Source: Limanda limanda (lineage: Eukaryota; Chordata; Actinopteri; Pleuronectiformes; Pleuronectidae). Taken from it: DNA of 64,000 bases. A program made the position numbers and the translations under genes. The stretch lies in NCBI RefSeq assembly GCF_963576545.1, contig NW_026870464.1:62001-126000 (forward strand), written 5' to 3'. Under the pieces are notes generated by a model. That model was not told the origin of the DNA. It saw only the letters and a list, made by a program, of their open reading frames with translations, and did not search any database. Positions 22,316-35,626 of the stretch are shown piece by piece. Numbering within the stretch: position 1 is the first letter of the stretch; the number at the start of each line of letters is the position of its first letter.

Positions 22316-25040
22316 ATTCTTGAATAACTTTTTTTGTGAAGGTCGGAGAGACTTGCAAGTAGGCTCTACCCCCACTAAATGGGGTTGCGCGCATCGATCG
22401 GTACCATCCTTGAGCTTCTCCGACTTTCGGAAGGGTTAGGGTTAGGGTTAGGGATGAAAGCACATAGGAGAAAGAGATATTCTTGAATAACTTTTTTTGT
22501 GAAGGTCGGAGAGACTTGCAAGTAGGCTCTACCCCCACTAAATGGGGTAGCGCGCATCGATCGGTACCATCCTTGAGCTTCTCCGACTTTCGGAAGGGTT
22601 AGGGTTAGGGTTAGGGATGAAAGCACATAGGAGAAAGAGATATTCTTGAATAACTTTTTTTGTGAAGGTCGGAGAGACTTGGAAAGTGGTTGCATCTGGA
22701 CTAATTTGGGTCCTGCGGATCGATTGGTACCATCCCCGAGCTTGTACGACCTTCGAAAGAGGTCGACCGACGAAATTCCCCCAAATCTGAGGAGATATTC
22801 TTGAATAACTTTTTTTGTGAAGGTCGGAGAGACTTGCAAGTAGGCTCTACCCCCACTAAATGGGGTTGCGCGCATCGATCGGTACCATCCTTGAGCTTCT
22901 CCGACTTTCGGAAGGGTTAGGGTTAGGGTTAGGGATGAAAGCACATAGGAGAAAGAGATATTCTTGAATAACTTTTTTTGTGAAGGTCGGAGAGACTTGC
23001 AAGTAGGCTCTACCCCCACTAAATGGGGTAGCGCGCATCGATCGGTACCATCCTTGAGCTTCTCCGACTTTCGGAAGGGTTAGGGTTAGGGTTAGGGATG
23101 AAAGCACATAGGAGAAAGAGATATTCTTGAATAACTTTTTTTGTGAAGGTCGGAGAGACTTGGAAAGTGGTTGCATCTGGACTAATTTGGGTCCTGCGGA
23201 TCGATTGGTACCATCCCCGAGCTTGTACGACCTTCGGAAGAGGTCGACCGACGAAATTCCCCCAAATCTGAGGAGATATTCTTGAATAACTTTTTTTGTG
23301 AAGGTCGGAGAGACTTGCAAGTAGGCTCTACCCCCACTAAATGGGGTTGCGCGCATCGATCGGTACCATCCTTGAGCTTCTCCGACTTTCGGAAGGGTTA
23401 GGGTTAGGGATGAAAGCACATAGGAGAAAGAGATATTCTTGAATAACTTTTTTTGTGAAGGTCGGAGAGACTTGCAAGTAGGCTCTACCCCCACTAAATG
23501 GGGTAGCGCGCATCGATCGGTACCATCCTTGAGCTTCTCCGACTTTCGGAAGGGTTAGGGTTAGGGTTAGGGATGAAAGCACATAGGAGAAAGAGATATT
23601 CTTGAATAACTTTTTTTGTGAAGGTCGGAGAGACTTGGAAAGTGGTTGCATCTGGACTAATTTGGGTCCTGCGGATCGATTGGTACCATCCCCGAGCTTG
23701 TACGACCTTCGGAAGAGGTCGACCGACGAAATTCCCCCAAATCTGAGGAGATATTCTTGAATAACTTTTTTTGTGAAGGTCGGAGAGACTTGCAAGTAGG
23801 CTCTACCCCCACTAAATGGGGTTGCGCGCATCGATCGGTACCATCCTTGAGCTTCTCCGACTTTCGGAAGGGTTAGGGTTAGGGTTAGGGATGAAAGCAC
23901 ATAGGAGAAAGAGATATTCTTGAATAACTTTTTTTGTGAAGGTCGGAGAGACTTGCAAGTAGGCTCTACCCCCACTAAATGGGGTAGCGCGCATCGATCG
24001 GTACCATCCTTGAGCTTCTCCGACTTTCGGAAGGGTTAGGGTTAGGGTTAGGGATGAAAGCACATAGGAGAAAGAGATATTCTTGAATAACTTTTTTTGT
24101 GAAGGTCGGAGAGACTTGGAAAGTGGTTGCATCTGGACTAATTTGGGTCCTGCGGATCGATTGGTACCATCCCCGAGCTTGTACGACCTTCGAAAGAGGT
24201 CGACCGACGAAATTCCCCCAAATCTGAGGAGATATTCTTGAATAACTTTTTTTGTGAAGGTCGGAGAGACTTGCAAGTAGGCTCTACCCCCACTAAATGG
24301 GGTTGCGCACATCGATCGGTACCATCCTTGAGCTTCTCCGACTTTCGGAAGGGTTAGGGTTAGGGTTAGGGATGAAAGCACATAGGAGAAAGAGATATTC
24401 TTGAATAACTTTTTTTGTGAAGGTCGGAGAGACTTGCAAGTAGGCTCTACCCCCACTAAATGGGGTAGCGCGCATCGATCGGTACCATCCTTGAGCTTCT
24501 CCGACTTTCGGAAGGGTTAGGGTTAGTGTTAGGGATGAAAGCACATAGGAGAAAGAGATATTCTTGAATAACTTTTTTTGTGAAGGTCGGAGAGACTTGC
24601 AAGTAGGCTCTACCCCCACTAAATGGGGTAGCGCGCATCGATCGGTACCATCCTTGAGCTTCTCCGACTTTCGGAAGGGTTAGGGTTAGGGTTAGGGATG
24701 AAAGCACATAGGAGAAAGAGATATTCTTGAATAACTTTTTTTGTGAAGGTCGGAGAGACTTGCAAGTAGGCTCTACCCCCACTAAATGGGGTAGCGCGCA
24801 TCGATCGGTACCATCCTTGAGCTTCTCCGACTTTCGGAAGGGTTAGGGTTAGGGTTAGGGATGAAAGCACATAGGAGAAAGAGATATTCTTGAATAACTT
24901 TTTTTGTGAAGGTCGGAGAGACTTGGAAAGTGGTTGCATCTGGACTAATTTGGGTCCTGCGGATCGATTGGTACCATCCCCGAGCTTGTACGACCTTCGG
25001 AAGAGGTCGACCGACGAAATTCCCCCAAATCTGAGGAGAT
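22316..25040 (+). repeat. AAB-dominated section
   Basis: B starts: 22642, 23123, 23598, 24079, 24886. Mostly plain A-A-B with TTGC-subtype A first and TAGC-subtype A second. One run of four A's stands before B24886 (A24234-A24723). A23278 has two hexamers. A24397 has TTAGTG. A24234 shares TTGCGCAC with A8025. Confidence 0.85.
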
Positions 25041-25839
25041 ATTCTTGAATAACTTTTTTTGTGAAGGTCGGAGAGACTTGCAAGTAGGCTCTACCCCCAC
25101 TAAATGGGGTAGCGCGCATCGATCGGTACCATCCTTGAGCTTCTCCGACTTTCGGAAGGGTTAGGGTTAGGGTTAGGGATGAAAGCACATAGGAGAAAGA
25201 GATATTCTTGAATAACGTTTTTTGTGAAGGTCGGAGAGACTTGCAAGTAGGCTCTACCCCCACTAAATGGGGTAGCGCGCATCGATCGGTACCATCCTTG
25301 AGCTTCTCCGACTTTCGGAAGGGTTAGGGTTAGGGTTAGGGATGAAAGCACATAGGAGAAAGAGATATTCTTGAATAACTTTTTTTGTGAAGGTCGGAGA
25401 GACTTGGAAAGTGGTTGCATCTGGACTAATTTGGGTCCTGCGGATCGATTGGTACCATCCTTGAGCTTGTACGACATTCGGAAGAGGTCGACCGACGAAA
25501 TTCCCCCAAATCTGAGGAGATATTCTTGAATAACTTTTTTTGTGAAGGTCGGAGAGACTTGCAAGTAGGCTCTACCCCCACTAAATGGGGTAGCGCGCAT
25601 CGATCGGTACCATCCTTGAGCTTCTCCGACTTTCGGAAGGGTTAGGGTTAGGGTTAGGGATGAAAGCACATAGGAGAAAGAGATATTCTTGAATAACTTT
25701 TTTTGTGAAGGTCGGAGAGACTTGGAAAGTGGTTGCATCTGGACTAATTTGGGTCCTGCGGATCGATTGGTACCATCCCCGAGCTTGTACGACCTTCGAA
25801 AGAGGTCGACCGACGAAATTCCCCCAAATCTGAGGAGAT
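25041..25839 (+). repeat. AABAB pentamer, type copy (799 bp)
   Basis: Monomers A25041, A25204, B25367, A25522, B25685. This is the only arrangement in which a single A separates two B's, and it occurs 13 times. A25204 carries AACGTTTTTT in its head. B25367 is unusual: it has CCTTGAGC (the A-type base pair at 95-96) and GACATTCGG, so it may carry a short conversion tract from A. Confidence 0.85.
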
Positions 25840-28800
25840 ATTCTTGAATAACTTTTTTTGTGAAGGTCGGAGAGACTTGCAAGTAGGCTCTACCCCCACT
25901 AAATGGGGTTGCGCGCATCGATCGGTACCATCCTTGAGCTTCTCCGACTTTCGGAAGGGTTAGGGTTAGGGTTAGGGATGAAAGCACATAGGAGAAAGAG
26001 ATATTCTTGAATAACTTTTTTTGTGAAGGTCGGAGAGACTTGCAAGTAGGCTCTACCCCCACTAAATGGGGTAGCGCGCATCGATCGGTACCATCCTTGA
26101 GCTTCTCCGACTTTCGGAAGGGTTAGGGTTAGGGTTAGGGATGAAAGCACATAGGAGAAAGAGATATTCTTGAATAACTTTTTTTGTGAAGGTCGGAGAG
26201 ACTTGGAAAGTGGTTGCATCTGGACTAATTTGGGTCCTGCGGATCGATTGGTACCATCCCCGAGCTTGTACGACCTTCGGAAGAGGTCGACCGACGAAAT
26301 TCCCCCAAATCTGAGGAGATATTCTTGAATAACTTTTTTTGTGAAGGTCGGAGAGACTTGCAAGTAGGCTCTACCCCCACTAAATGGGGTTGCGCGCATC
26401 GATCGGTACCATCCTTGAGCTTCTCCGACTTTCGGAAGGGTTAGGGTTAGGGTTAGGGATGAAAGCACATAGGAGAAAGAGATATTCTTGAATAACTTTT
26501 TTTGTGAAGGTCGGAGAGACTTGCAAGTAGGCTCTACCCCCACTAAATGGGGTAGCGCGCATCGATCGGTACCATCTTTGAGCTTCTCCGACTTTCGGAA
26601 GGGTTAGGGTTAGGGTTAGGGATGAAAGCACATAGGAGAAAGAGATATTCTTGAATAACTTTTTTTGTGAAGGTCGGAGAGACTTGGAAAGTGGTTGCAT
26701 CTGGACTAATTTGGGTCCTGCGGATCGATTGGTACCATCCCCGAGCTTGTACGACCTTCGAAAGAGGTCGACCGACGAAATTCCCCCAAATCTGAGGAGA
26801 TATTCTTGAATAACTTTTTTTGTGAAGGTCGGAGAGACTTGCAAGTAGGCTCTACCCCCACTAAATGGGGTTGCGCGCATCGATCGGTACCATCCTTGAG
26901 CTTCTCCGACTTTCGGAAGGGTTAGGGTTAGGGTTAGGGATGAAAGCACATAGGAGAAAGAGATATTCTTGAATAACTTTTTTTGTGAAGGTCGGAGAGA
27001 CTTGCAAGTAGGCTCTACCCCCACTAAATGGGGTAGCGCGCATCAATCGGTACCATCCTTGAGCTTCTCCGACTTTCGGAAGGGTTAGGGTTAGGGTTAG
27101 GGATGAAAGCACATAGGAGAAAGAGATATTCTTGAATAACTTTTTTTGTGAAGGTCGGAGAGACTTGCAAGTAGGCTCTACCCCCACTGAATGGGGTAGC
27201 GCGCATCGATCGGTACCATCCTTGAGCTTCTCCGACTTTCGGAAGGGTTAGGGTTAGGGATGAAAGCACATAGGAGAAAGAGATATTCTTGAATAACTTT
27301 TTTTGTGAAGGTCGGAGAGACTTGGAAAGTGGTTGCATCTGGACTAATTTGGGTCCTGCGGATCGATTGGTACCATCCCCGAGCTTGTACGACCTTCGAA
27401 AGAGGTCGACCGACGAAATTCCCCCAAATCTGAGGAGATATTCTTGAATAACTTTTTTTGTGAAGGTCGGAGAGACTTGCAAGTAGGCTCTACCCCCACT
27501 AAATGGGGTTGCGCGCATCGATCGGTACCATCCTTGAGCTTCTCCGACTTTCGGAAGGGTTAGGGTTAGGGTTAGGGATGTAAGCACATAGGAGAAAGAG
27601 ATATTCTTGAATAACTTTTTTTGTGAAGGTCGGAGAGACTTGCAAGTAGGCTCTACCCCCACTAAATGGGGTAGCGCGCATCGATCGGTACCATCCTTGA
27701 GCTTCTCCGACTTTCGGAAGGGTTAGGGTTAGGGTTAGGGATGAAAGCACATAGGAGAAAGAGATATTCTTGAATAACTTTTTTTGTGAAGGTCGGAGAG
27801 ACTTGGAAAGTGGTTGCATCTGGACTAATTTGGGTCCTGCGGATCGATTGGTACCATCCCCGAGCTTGTACGACCTTCGGAAGAGGTCGACCGACGAAAT
27901 TCCCCCAAATCTGAGGAGATATTCTTGAATAACTTTTTTTGTGAAGGTCGGAGAGACTTGCAAGTAGGCTCTACCCCCACTAAATGGGGTTGCGCGCATC
28001 GATCGGTACCATCCTTGAGCTTCTCCGACTTTCGGAAGGGTTAGGGTTAGGGTTAGGGATGAAAGCACATAGGAGAAAGAGATATTCTTGAATAACTTTT
28101 TTTGTGAAGGTCGGAGAGACTTGGAAAGTGGTTGCATCTGGACTAATTTGGGTCCTGCGGATCGATTGGTACCATCCCCGAGCTTGTACGACCTTCGGAA
28201 GAGGTCGACCGACGAAATTCCCCCAAATCTGAGGAGATATTCTTGAATAACTTTTTTTGTGAAGGTCGGAGAGACTTGCAAGTAGGCTCTACTCCCACTA
28301 AATGGGGTTGCGCGCATCGATCGGTACCATCCTTGAGCTTCTCCGACTTTCGGAAGGGTTAGGGTTAGGGTTAGGGATGAAAGCACATAGGAGAAAGAGA
28401 TATTCTTGAATAACTTTTTTTGTGAAGGTCGGAGAGACTTGCAAGTAGGCTCTACCCCCACTAAATGGGGTAGCGCGCATCGATCGGTACCATCCTTGAG
28501 CTTCTCCGACTTTCGGAAGGGTTAGGGTTAGGGTTAGGGATGAAAGCACATAGGAGAAAGAGATATTCTTGAATAACTTTTTTTGTGAAGGTTGGAGAGA
28601 CTTGGAAAGTGGTTGCATCTGGACTAATTTGGGTCCTGCGGATCGATTGGTACCATCCCCGAGCTTGTACGACCTTCGAAAGAGGTCGACCGACGAAATT
28701 CCCCCAAATCTGAGGAGATATTCTTGAATAACTTTTTTTGTGAAGGTCGGAGAGACTTGCAAGTAGGCTCTACCCCCACTAAATGGGGTTGCGCGCATCG

Positions 28801-29838
28801 ATCGGTACCATCCTTGAGCTTCTCCGACTTTCGGAAGGGTTAGGGTTAGGGTTAGGGATGAAAGCACATAGGAGAAAGAGATATTCTTGAATAACTTTTT
28901 TTGTGAAGGTCGGAGAGACTTGCAAGTAGGCTCTACCCCCACTAAATGGGGTAGCGCGCATCGATCGGTACCATCCTTGAGCTTCTCCGACTTTCGGAAG
29001 GGTTAGGGTTAGGGTTAGGGATGAAAGCACATAGGAGAAAGAGATATTCTTGAATAACTTTTTTTGTGAAGGTCGGAGAGACTTGGAAAGTGGTTGCATC
29101 TGGACTAATTTGGGTCCTGCGGATCGATTGGTACCATCCCCGAGCTTGTACGACCTTCGAAAGAGGTCGACCGACGAAATTCCCCCAAATCTGAGGAGAT
29201 ATTCTTGAATAACTTTTTTTGTGAAGGTCGGAGAGACTTGCAAGTAGGCTCTACCCCCACTAAATGGGGTTGCGCGCATCGATCGGTACCATCCTTGAGC
29301 TTCTCCGACTTTCGGAAGGGTTAGGGTTAGGGATGAAAGCACATAGGAGAAAGAGATATTCTTGAATAACTTTTTTTGTGAAGGTCGGAGAGACTTGCAA
29401 GTAGGCTCTACCCCCACTAAATGGGGTAGCGCGCATCGATCGGTACCATCCTTGAGCTTCTCCGACTTTCGGAAGGGTTAGGGTTAGGGTTAGGGATGAA
29501 AGCACATAGGAGAAAGAGATATTCTTGAATAACTTTTTTTGTGAAGGTCGGAGAGACTTGCAAGTAGGCTCTACCCCCACTAAATGGGGTAGCGCGCATC
29601 GATCGGTACCATCCTTGAGCTTCTCCGACTTTCGGAAGGGTTAGGGTTAGGGTTAGGGATGAAAGCACATAGGAGAAAGAGATATTCTTGAATAACTTTT
29701 TTTGTGAAGGTCGGAGAGACTTGGAAAGTGGTTGCATCTGGACTAATTTGGGTCCTGCGGATCGATTGGTACCATCCCCGAGCTTGTACGACCTTCGGAA
29801 GAGGTCGACCGACGAAATTCCCCCAAATCTGAGGAGAT

Positions 29839-32732
29839 ATTCTTGAATAACTTTTTTTGTGAAGGTCGGAGAGACTTGCAAGTAGGCTCTACCCCCACTA
29901 AATGGGGTAGCGCGCATCGATCGGTACCATCCTTGAGCTTCTCCGACTTTCGGAAGGGTTAGGGTTAGGGTTAGGGATGAAAGCACATAGGAGAAAGAGA
30001 TATTCTTGAATAACGTTTTTTGTGAAGGTCGGAGAGACTTGCAAGTAGGCTCTACCCCCACTAAATGGGGTAGCGCGCATCGATCGGTACCATCCTTGAG
30101 CTTCTCCGACTTTCGGAAGGGTTAGGGTTAGGGTTAGGGATGAAAGCACATAGGAGAAAGAGATATTCTTGAATAACTTTTTTTGTGAAGGTCGGAGAGA
30201 CTTGGAAAGTGGTTGCATCTGGACTAATTTGGGTCCTGCGGATCGATATGTACCATCCCCGAGCTTGTACGACCTTTGGAAGAGGTCGACCGACGAAATT
30301 CCCCCAAATCTGAGGAGATATTCTTGAATAACTTTTTTTGTGAAGGTCGGAGAGACTTGCAAGTAGGCTCTACCCCCACTAAATGGGGTAGCGCGCATCG
30401 ATCGGTACCATCCTTGAGCTTCTCCGACTTTCGGAAGGGTTAGGGTTAGGGTTAGGGATGAAAGCACATAGGAGAAAGAGATATTCTTGAATAACTTTTT
30501 TTGTGAAGGTCGGAGAGACTTGGAAAGTGGTTGCATCTGGACTAATTTGGGTCCTGCGGATCGATTGGTACCATCCCCGAGCTTGTACGACCTTCGAAAG
30601 AGGTCGACCGACGAAATTCCCCCAAATCTGAGGAGATATTCTTGAATAACTTTTTTTGTGAAGGTCGGAGAGACTTGCAAGTAGGCTCTACCCCCACTAA
30701 ATGGGGTTGCGCGCATCGATCGGTACCATCCTTGAGCTTCTCCGACTTTCGGAAGGGTTAGGGTTAGGGTTAGGGATGAAAGCACATAGGAGAAAGAGAT
30801 ATTCTTGAATAACGTTTTTTGTGAAGGTCGGAGAGACTTGCAAGTAGGCTCTACCCCCACTAAATGGGGTAGCGCGCATCGATCGGTACCATCCTTGAGC
30901 TTCTCCGACTTTCGGAAGGGTTAGGGTTAGGGTTAGGGATGAAAGCACATAGGAGAAAGAGATATTCTTGAATAACTTTTTTTGTGAAGGTCGGAGAGAC
31001 TTGCAAGTAGGCTCTACCCCCACTAAATGGGGTTGCGCGCATCGATCGGTACCATCCTTGAGCTTCTCCGACTTTCGGAAGGGTTAGGGTTAGGGTTAGG
31101 GATGAAAGCACATAGGAGAAAGAGATATTCTTGAATAACTTTTTTTGTGAAGGTCGGAGAGACTTGCAAGTAGGCTCTACCCCCACTAAATGGGGTAGCG
31201 CGCATCGATCGGTACCATCCTTGAGCTTCTCCGACTTTCGGAAGGGTTAGGGTTAGGGTTAGGGATGAAAGCACATAGGAGAAAGAGATATTCTTGAATA
31301 ACTTTTTTTGTGAAGGTCGGAGAGACTTGGAAAGTGGTTGCATCTGGACTAATTTGGGTCCTGCAGATCGATTGGTACCATCCCCGAGCTTGTACGACCT
31401 TCGGAAGAGGTCGACCGACGAAATTCCCCCAAATCTGAGGAGATATTCTTGAATAACTTTTTTTGTGAAGGTCGGAGAGACTTGCAAGTAGGCTCTACCC
31501 CCACTAAATGGGGTTGCGCGCATCGATCGGTACCATCCTTGAGCTTCTCCGACTTTCGGAAGGGTTAGGGTTAGGGTTAGGGATGAAAGCACATAGGAGA
31601 AAGAGATATTCTTGAATAACTTTTTTTGTGAAGGTCGGAGAGACTTGCAAGTAGGCTCTACCCCCACTAAATGGGGTAGCGCGCATCGATCGGTACCATC
31701 CTTGAGCTTCTCCGACTTTCGGAAGGGTTAGGGTTAGGGTTAGGGATGAAAGCACATAGGAGAAAGAGATATTCTTGAATAACTTTTTTTGTGAAGGTCG
31801 GAGAGACTTGGAAAGTGGTTGCATCTGGACTAATTTGGGTCCTGCGGATCGATTGGTACCATCCCCGAGCTTGTACGACCTTCGAAAGAGGTCGACCGAC
31901 GAAATTCCCCCAAATCTGAGGAGATATTCTTGAATAACTTTTTTTGTGAAGGTCGGAGAGACTTGCAAGTAGGCTCTACCCCCACTAAATGGGGTTGCGC
32001 GCATCGATCGGTACCATCCTTGAGCTTCTCCGACTTTCGGAAGGGTTAGGGTTAGGGTTAGGGATGAAAGCACATAGGAGAAAGAGATATTCTTGAATAA
32101 CTTTTTTTGTGAAGGTCGGAGAGACTTGCAAGTAGGCTCTACCCCCACTAAATGGGGTAGCGCGCATCAATCGGTACCATCCTTGAGCTTCTCCGACTTT
32201 CGGAAGGGTTAGGGTTAGGGTTAGGGATGAAAGCACATAGGAGAAAGAGATATTCTTGAATAACTTTTTTTGTGAAGGTCGGAGAGACTTGCAAGTAGGC
32301 TCTACCCCCACTAAATGGGGTAGCGCACATCGATCGGTACCATCCTTGAGCTTCTCCGACTTTCGGAAGGGTTAGGGTTAGGGTTAGGGATGAAAGCACA
32401 TAGGAGAAAGAGATATTCTTGAATAACTTTTTTTGTGAAGGTCGGAGAGACTTGCAAGTAGGCTCTACCCCCACTAAATGGGGTAGCGCGCATCGATCGG
32501 TACCATCCTTGAGCTTCTCCGACTTTCGGAAGGGTTAGGGTTAGGGTTAGGGATGAAAGCACATAGGAGAAAGAGATATTCTTGAATAACTTTTTTTGTG
32601 AAGGTCGGAAAGACTTGGAAAGTGGTTGCATCTGGACTAATTTGGGTCCTGCGGATCGATTGGTACCATCCCCGAGCTTGTACGACCTTCGAAAGAGGTC
32701 GACCGACGAAATTCCCCCAAATCTGAGGAGAT
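29839..32732 (+). repeat. 2894-bp tandem duplication, copy 1 (18 monomers)
   Basis: Order AABAB, AAAAB, AAB, AAAAB. Rare shared marks: B30165 with CGATATGTACC and CTTTGGAAG, A30801 with AACGTTTTTT, B31290 with TGCAGAT, A32089 with CATCAATCGG, A32252 with GCAC. All reappear 2894 bp downstream. Confidence 0.9.
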
Positions 32733-35626
32733 ATTCTTGAATAACTTTTTTTGTGAAGGTCGGAGAGACTTGCAAGTAGGCTCTACCCCCACTAAATGGG
32801 GTTGCGCGCATCGATCGGTACCATCCTTGAGCTTCTCCGACTTTCGGAAGGGTTAGGGTTAGGGTTAGGGATGAAAGCACATAGGAGAAAGAGATATTCT
32901 TGAATAACGTTTTTTGTGAAGGTCGGAGAGACTTGCAAGTAGGCTCTACCCCCACTAAATGGGGTAGCGCGCATCGATCGGTACCATCCTTGAGCTTCTC
33001 CGACTTTCGGAAGGGTTAGGGTTAGGGTTAGGGATGAAAGCACATAGGAGAAAGAGATATTCTTGAATAACTTTTTTTGTGAAGGTCGGAGAGACTTGGA
33101 AAGTGGTTGCATCTGGACTAATTTGGGTCCTGCGGATCGATATGTACCATCCCCGAGCTTGTACGACCTTTGGAAGAGGTCGACCGACGAAATTCCCCCA
33201 AATCTGAGGAGATATTCTTGAATAACTTTTTTTGTGAAGGTCGGAGAGACTTGCAAGTAGGCTCTACCCCCACTAAATGGGGTAGCGCGCATCGATCGGT
33301 ACCATCCTTGAGCTTCTCCGACTTTCGGAAGGGTTAGGGTTAGGGTTAGGGATGAAAGCACATAGGAGAAAGAGATATTCTTGAATAACTTTTTTTGTGA
33401 AGGTCGGAGAGACTTGGAAAGTGGTTGCATCTGGACTAATTTGGGTCCTGCGGATCGATTGGTACCATCCCCGAGCTTGTACGACCTTCGAAAGAGGTCG
33501 ACCGACGAAATTCCCCCAAATCTGAGGAGATATTCTTGAATAACTTTTTTTGTGAAGGTCGGAGAGACTTGCAAGTAGGCTTTACCCCCACTAAATGGGG
33601 TTGCGCGCATCGATCGGTACCATCCTTGAGCTTCTCCGACTTTCGGAAGGGTTAGGGTTAGGGTTAGGGATGAAAGCACATAGGAGAAAGAGATATTCTT
33701 GAATAACGTTTTTTGTGAAGGTCGGAGAGACTTGCAAGTAGGCTCTACCCCCACTAAATGGGGTAGCGCGCATCGATCGGTACCATCCTTGAGCTTCTCC
33801 GACTTTCGGAAGGGTTAGGGTTAGGGTTAGGGATGAAAGCACATAGGAGAAAGAGATATTCTTGAATAACTTTTTTTGTGAAGGTCGGAGAGACTTGCAA
33901 GTAGGCTCTACCCCCACTAAATGGGGTTGCGCGCATCGATCGGTACCATCCTTGAGCTTCTCCGACTTTCGGAAGGGTTAGGGTTAGGGTTAGGGATGAA
34001 AGCACATAGGAGAAAGAGATATTCTTGAATAACTTTTTTTGTGAAGGTCGGAGAGACTTGCAAGTAGGCTCTACCCCCACTAAATGGGGTAGCGCGCATC
34101 GATCGGTACCATCCTTGAGCTTCTCCGACTTTCGGAAGGGTTAGGGTTAGGGTTAGGGATGAAAGCACATAGGAGAAAGAGATATTCTTGAATAACTTTT
34201 TTTGTGAAGGTCGGAGAGACTTGGAAAGTGGTTGCATCTGGACTAATTTGGGTCCTGCAGATCGATTGGTACCATCCCCGAGCTTGTACGACCTTCGGAA
34301 GAGGTCGACCGACGAAATTCCCCCAAATCTGAGGAGATATTCTTGAATAACTTTTTTTGTGAAGGTCGGAGAGACTTGCAAGTAGGCTCTACCCCCACTA
34401 AATGGGGTTGCGCGCATCGATCGGTACCATCCTTGAGCTTCTCCGACTTTCGGAAGGGTTAGGGTTAGGGTTAGGGATGAAAGCACATAGGAGAAAGAGA
34501 TATTCTTGAATAACTTTTTTTGTGAAGGTCGGAGAGACTTGCAAGTAGGCTCTACCCCCACTAAATGGGGTAGCGCGCATCGATCGGTACCATCCTTGAG
34601 CTTCTCCGACTTTCGGAAGGGTTAGGGTTAGGGTTAGGGATGAAAGCACATAGGAGAAAGAGATATTCTTGAATAACTTTTTTTGTGAAGGTCGGAGAGA
34701 CTTGGAAAGTGGTTGCATCTGGACTAATTTGGGTCCTGCGGATCGATTGGTACCATCCCCGAGCTTGTACGACCTTCGAAAGAGGTCGACCGACGAAATT
34801 CCCCCAAATCTGAGGAGATATTCTTGAATAACTTTTTTTGTGAAGGTCGGAGAGACTTGCAAGTAGGCTCTACCCCCACTAAATGGGGTTGCGCGCATCG
34901 ATCGGTACCATCCTTGAGCTTCTCCGACTTTCGGAAGGGTTAGGGTTAGGGTTAGGGATGAAAGCACATAGGAGAAAGAGATATTCTTGAATAACTTTTT
35001 TTGTGAAGGTCGGAGAGACTTGCAAGTAGGCTCTACCCCCACTAAATGGGGTAGCGCGCATCAATCGGTACCATCCTTGAGCTTCTCCGACTTTCGGAAG
35101 GGTTAGGGTTAGGGTTAGGGATGAAAGCACATAGGAGAAAGAGATATTCTTGAATAACTTTTTTTGTGAAGGTCGGAGAGACTTGCAAGTAGGCTCTACC
35201 CCCACTAAATGGGGTAGCGCACATCGATCGGTACCATCCTTGAGCTTCTCCGACTTTCGGAAGGGTTAGGGTTAGGGTTAGGGATGAAAGCACATAGGAG
35301 AAAGAGATATTCTTGAATAACTTTTTTTGTGAAGGTCGGAGAGACTTGCAAGTAGGCTCTACCCCCACTAAATGGGGTAGCGCGCATCGATCGGTACCAT
35401 CCTTGAGCTTCTCCGACTTTCGGAAGGGTTAGGGTTAGGGTTAGGGATGAAAGCACATAGGAGAAAGAGATATTCTTGAATACCTTTTTTTGTGAAGGTC
35501 GGAGAGACTTGGAAAGTGGTTGCATCTGGACTAATTTGGGTCCTGCGGATCGATTGGTACCATCCCCGAGCTTGTACGACCTTCGAAAGAGGTCGACCGA
35601 CGAAATTCCCCCAAATCTGAGGAGAT
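32733..35626 (+). repeat. 2894-bp tandem duplication, copy 2 (18 monomers)
   Basis: Marks at exact offset 2894: B33059 CGATATGTACC and CTTTGGAAG, A33695 AACGTTTTTT, B34184 TGCAGAT, A34983 CATCAATCGG, A35146 GCAC. Differences from copy 1 include TTGC instead of TAGC in A32733, GGCTTTACC in A33532, and AATACC in the head of B35472. The duplication is therefore recent but not identical. Confidence 0.9.

Noticed and set aside
22209..22439. 76-codon plus-strand frame.
   Set aside because: It arises from private changes in B22161 (GGATTATTTTGGG) and is made entirely of ordinary B and A sequence.
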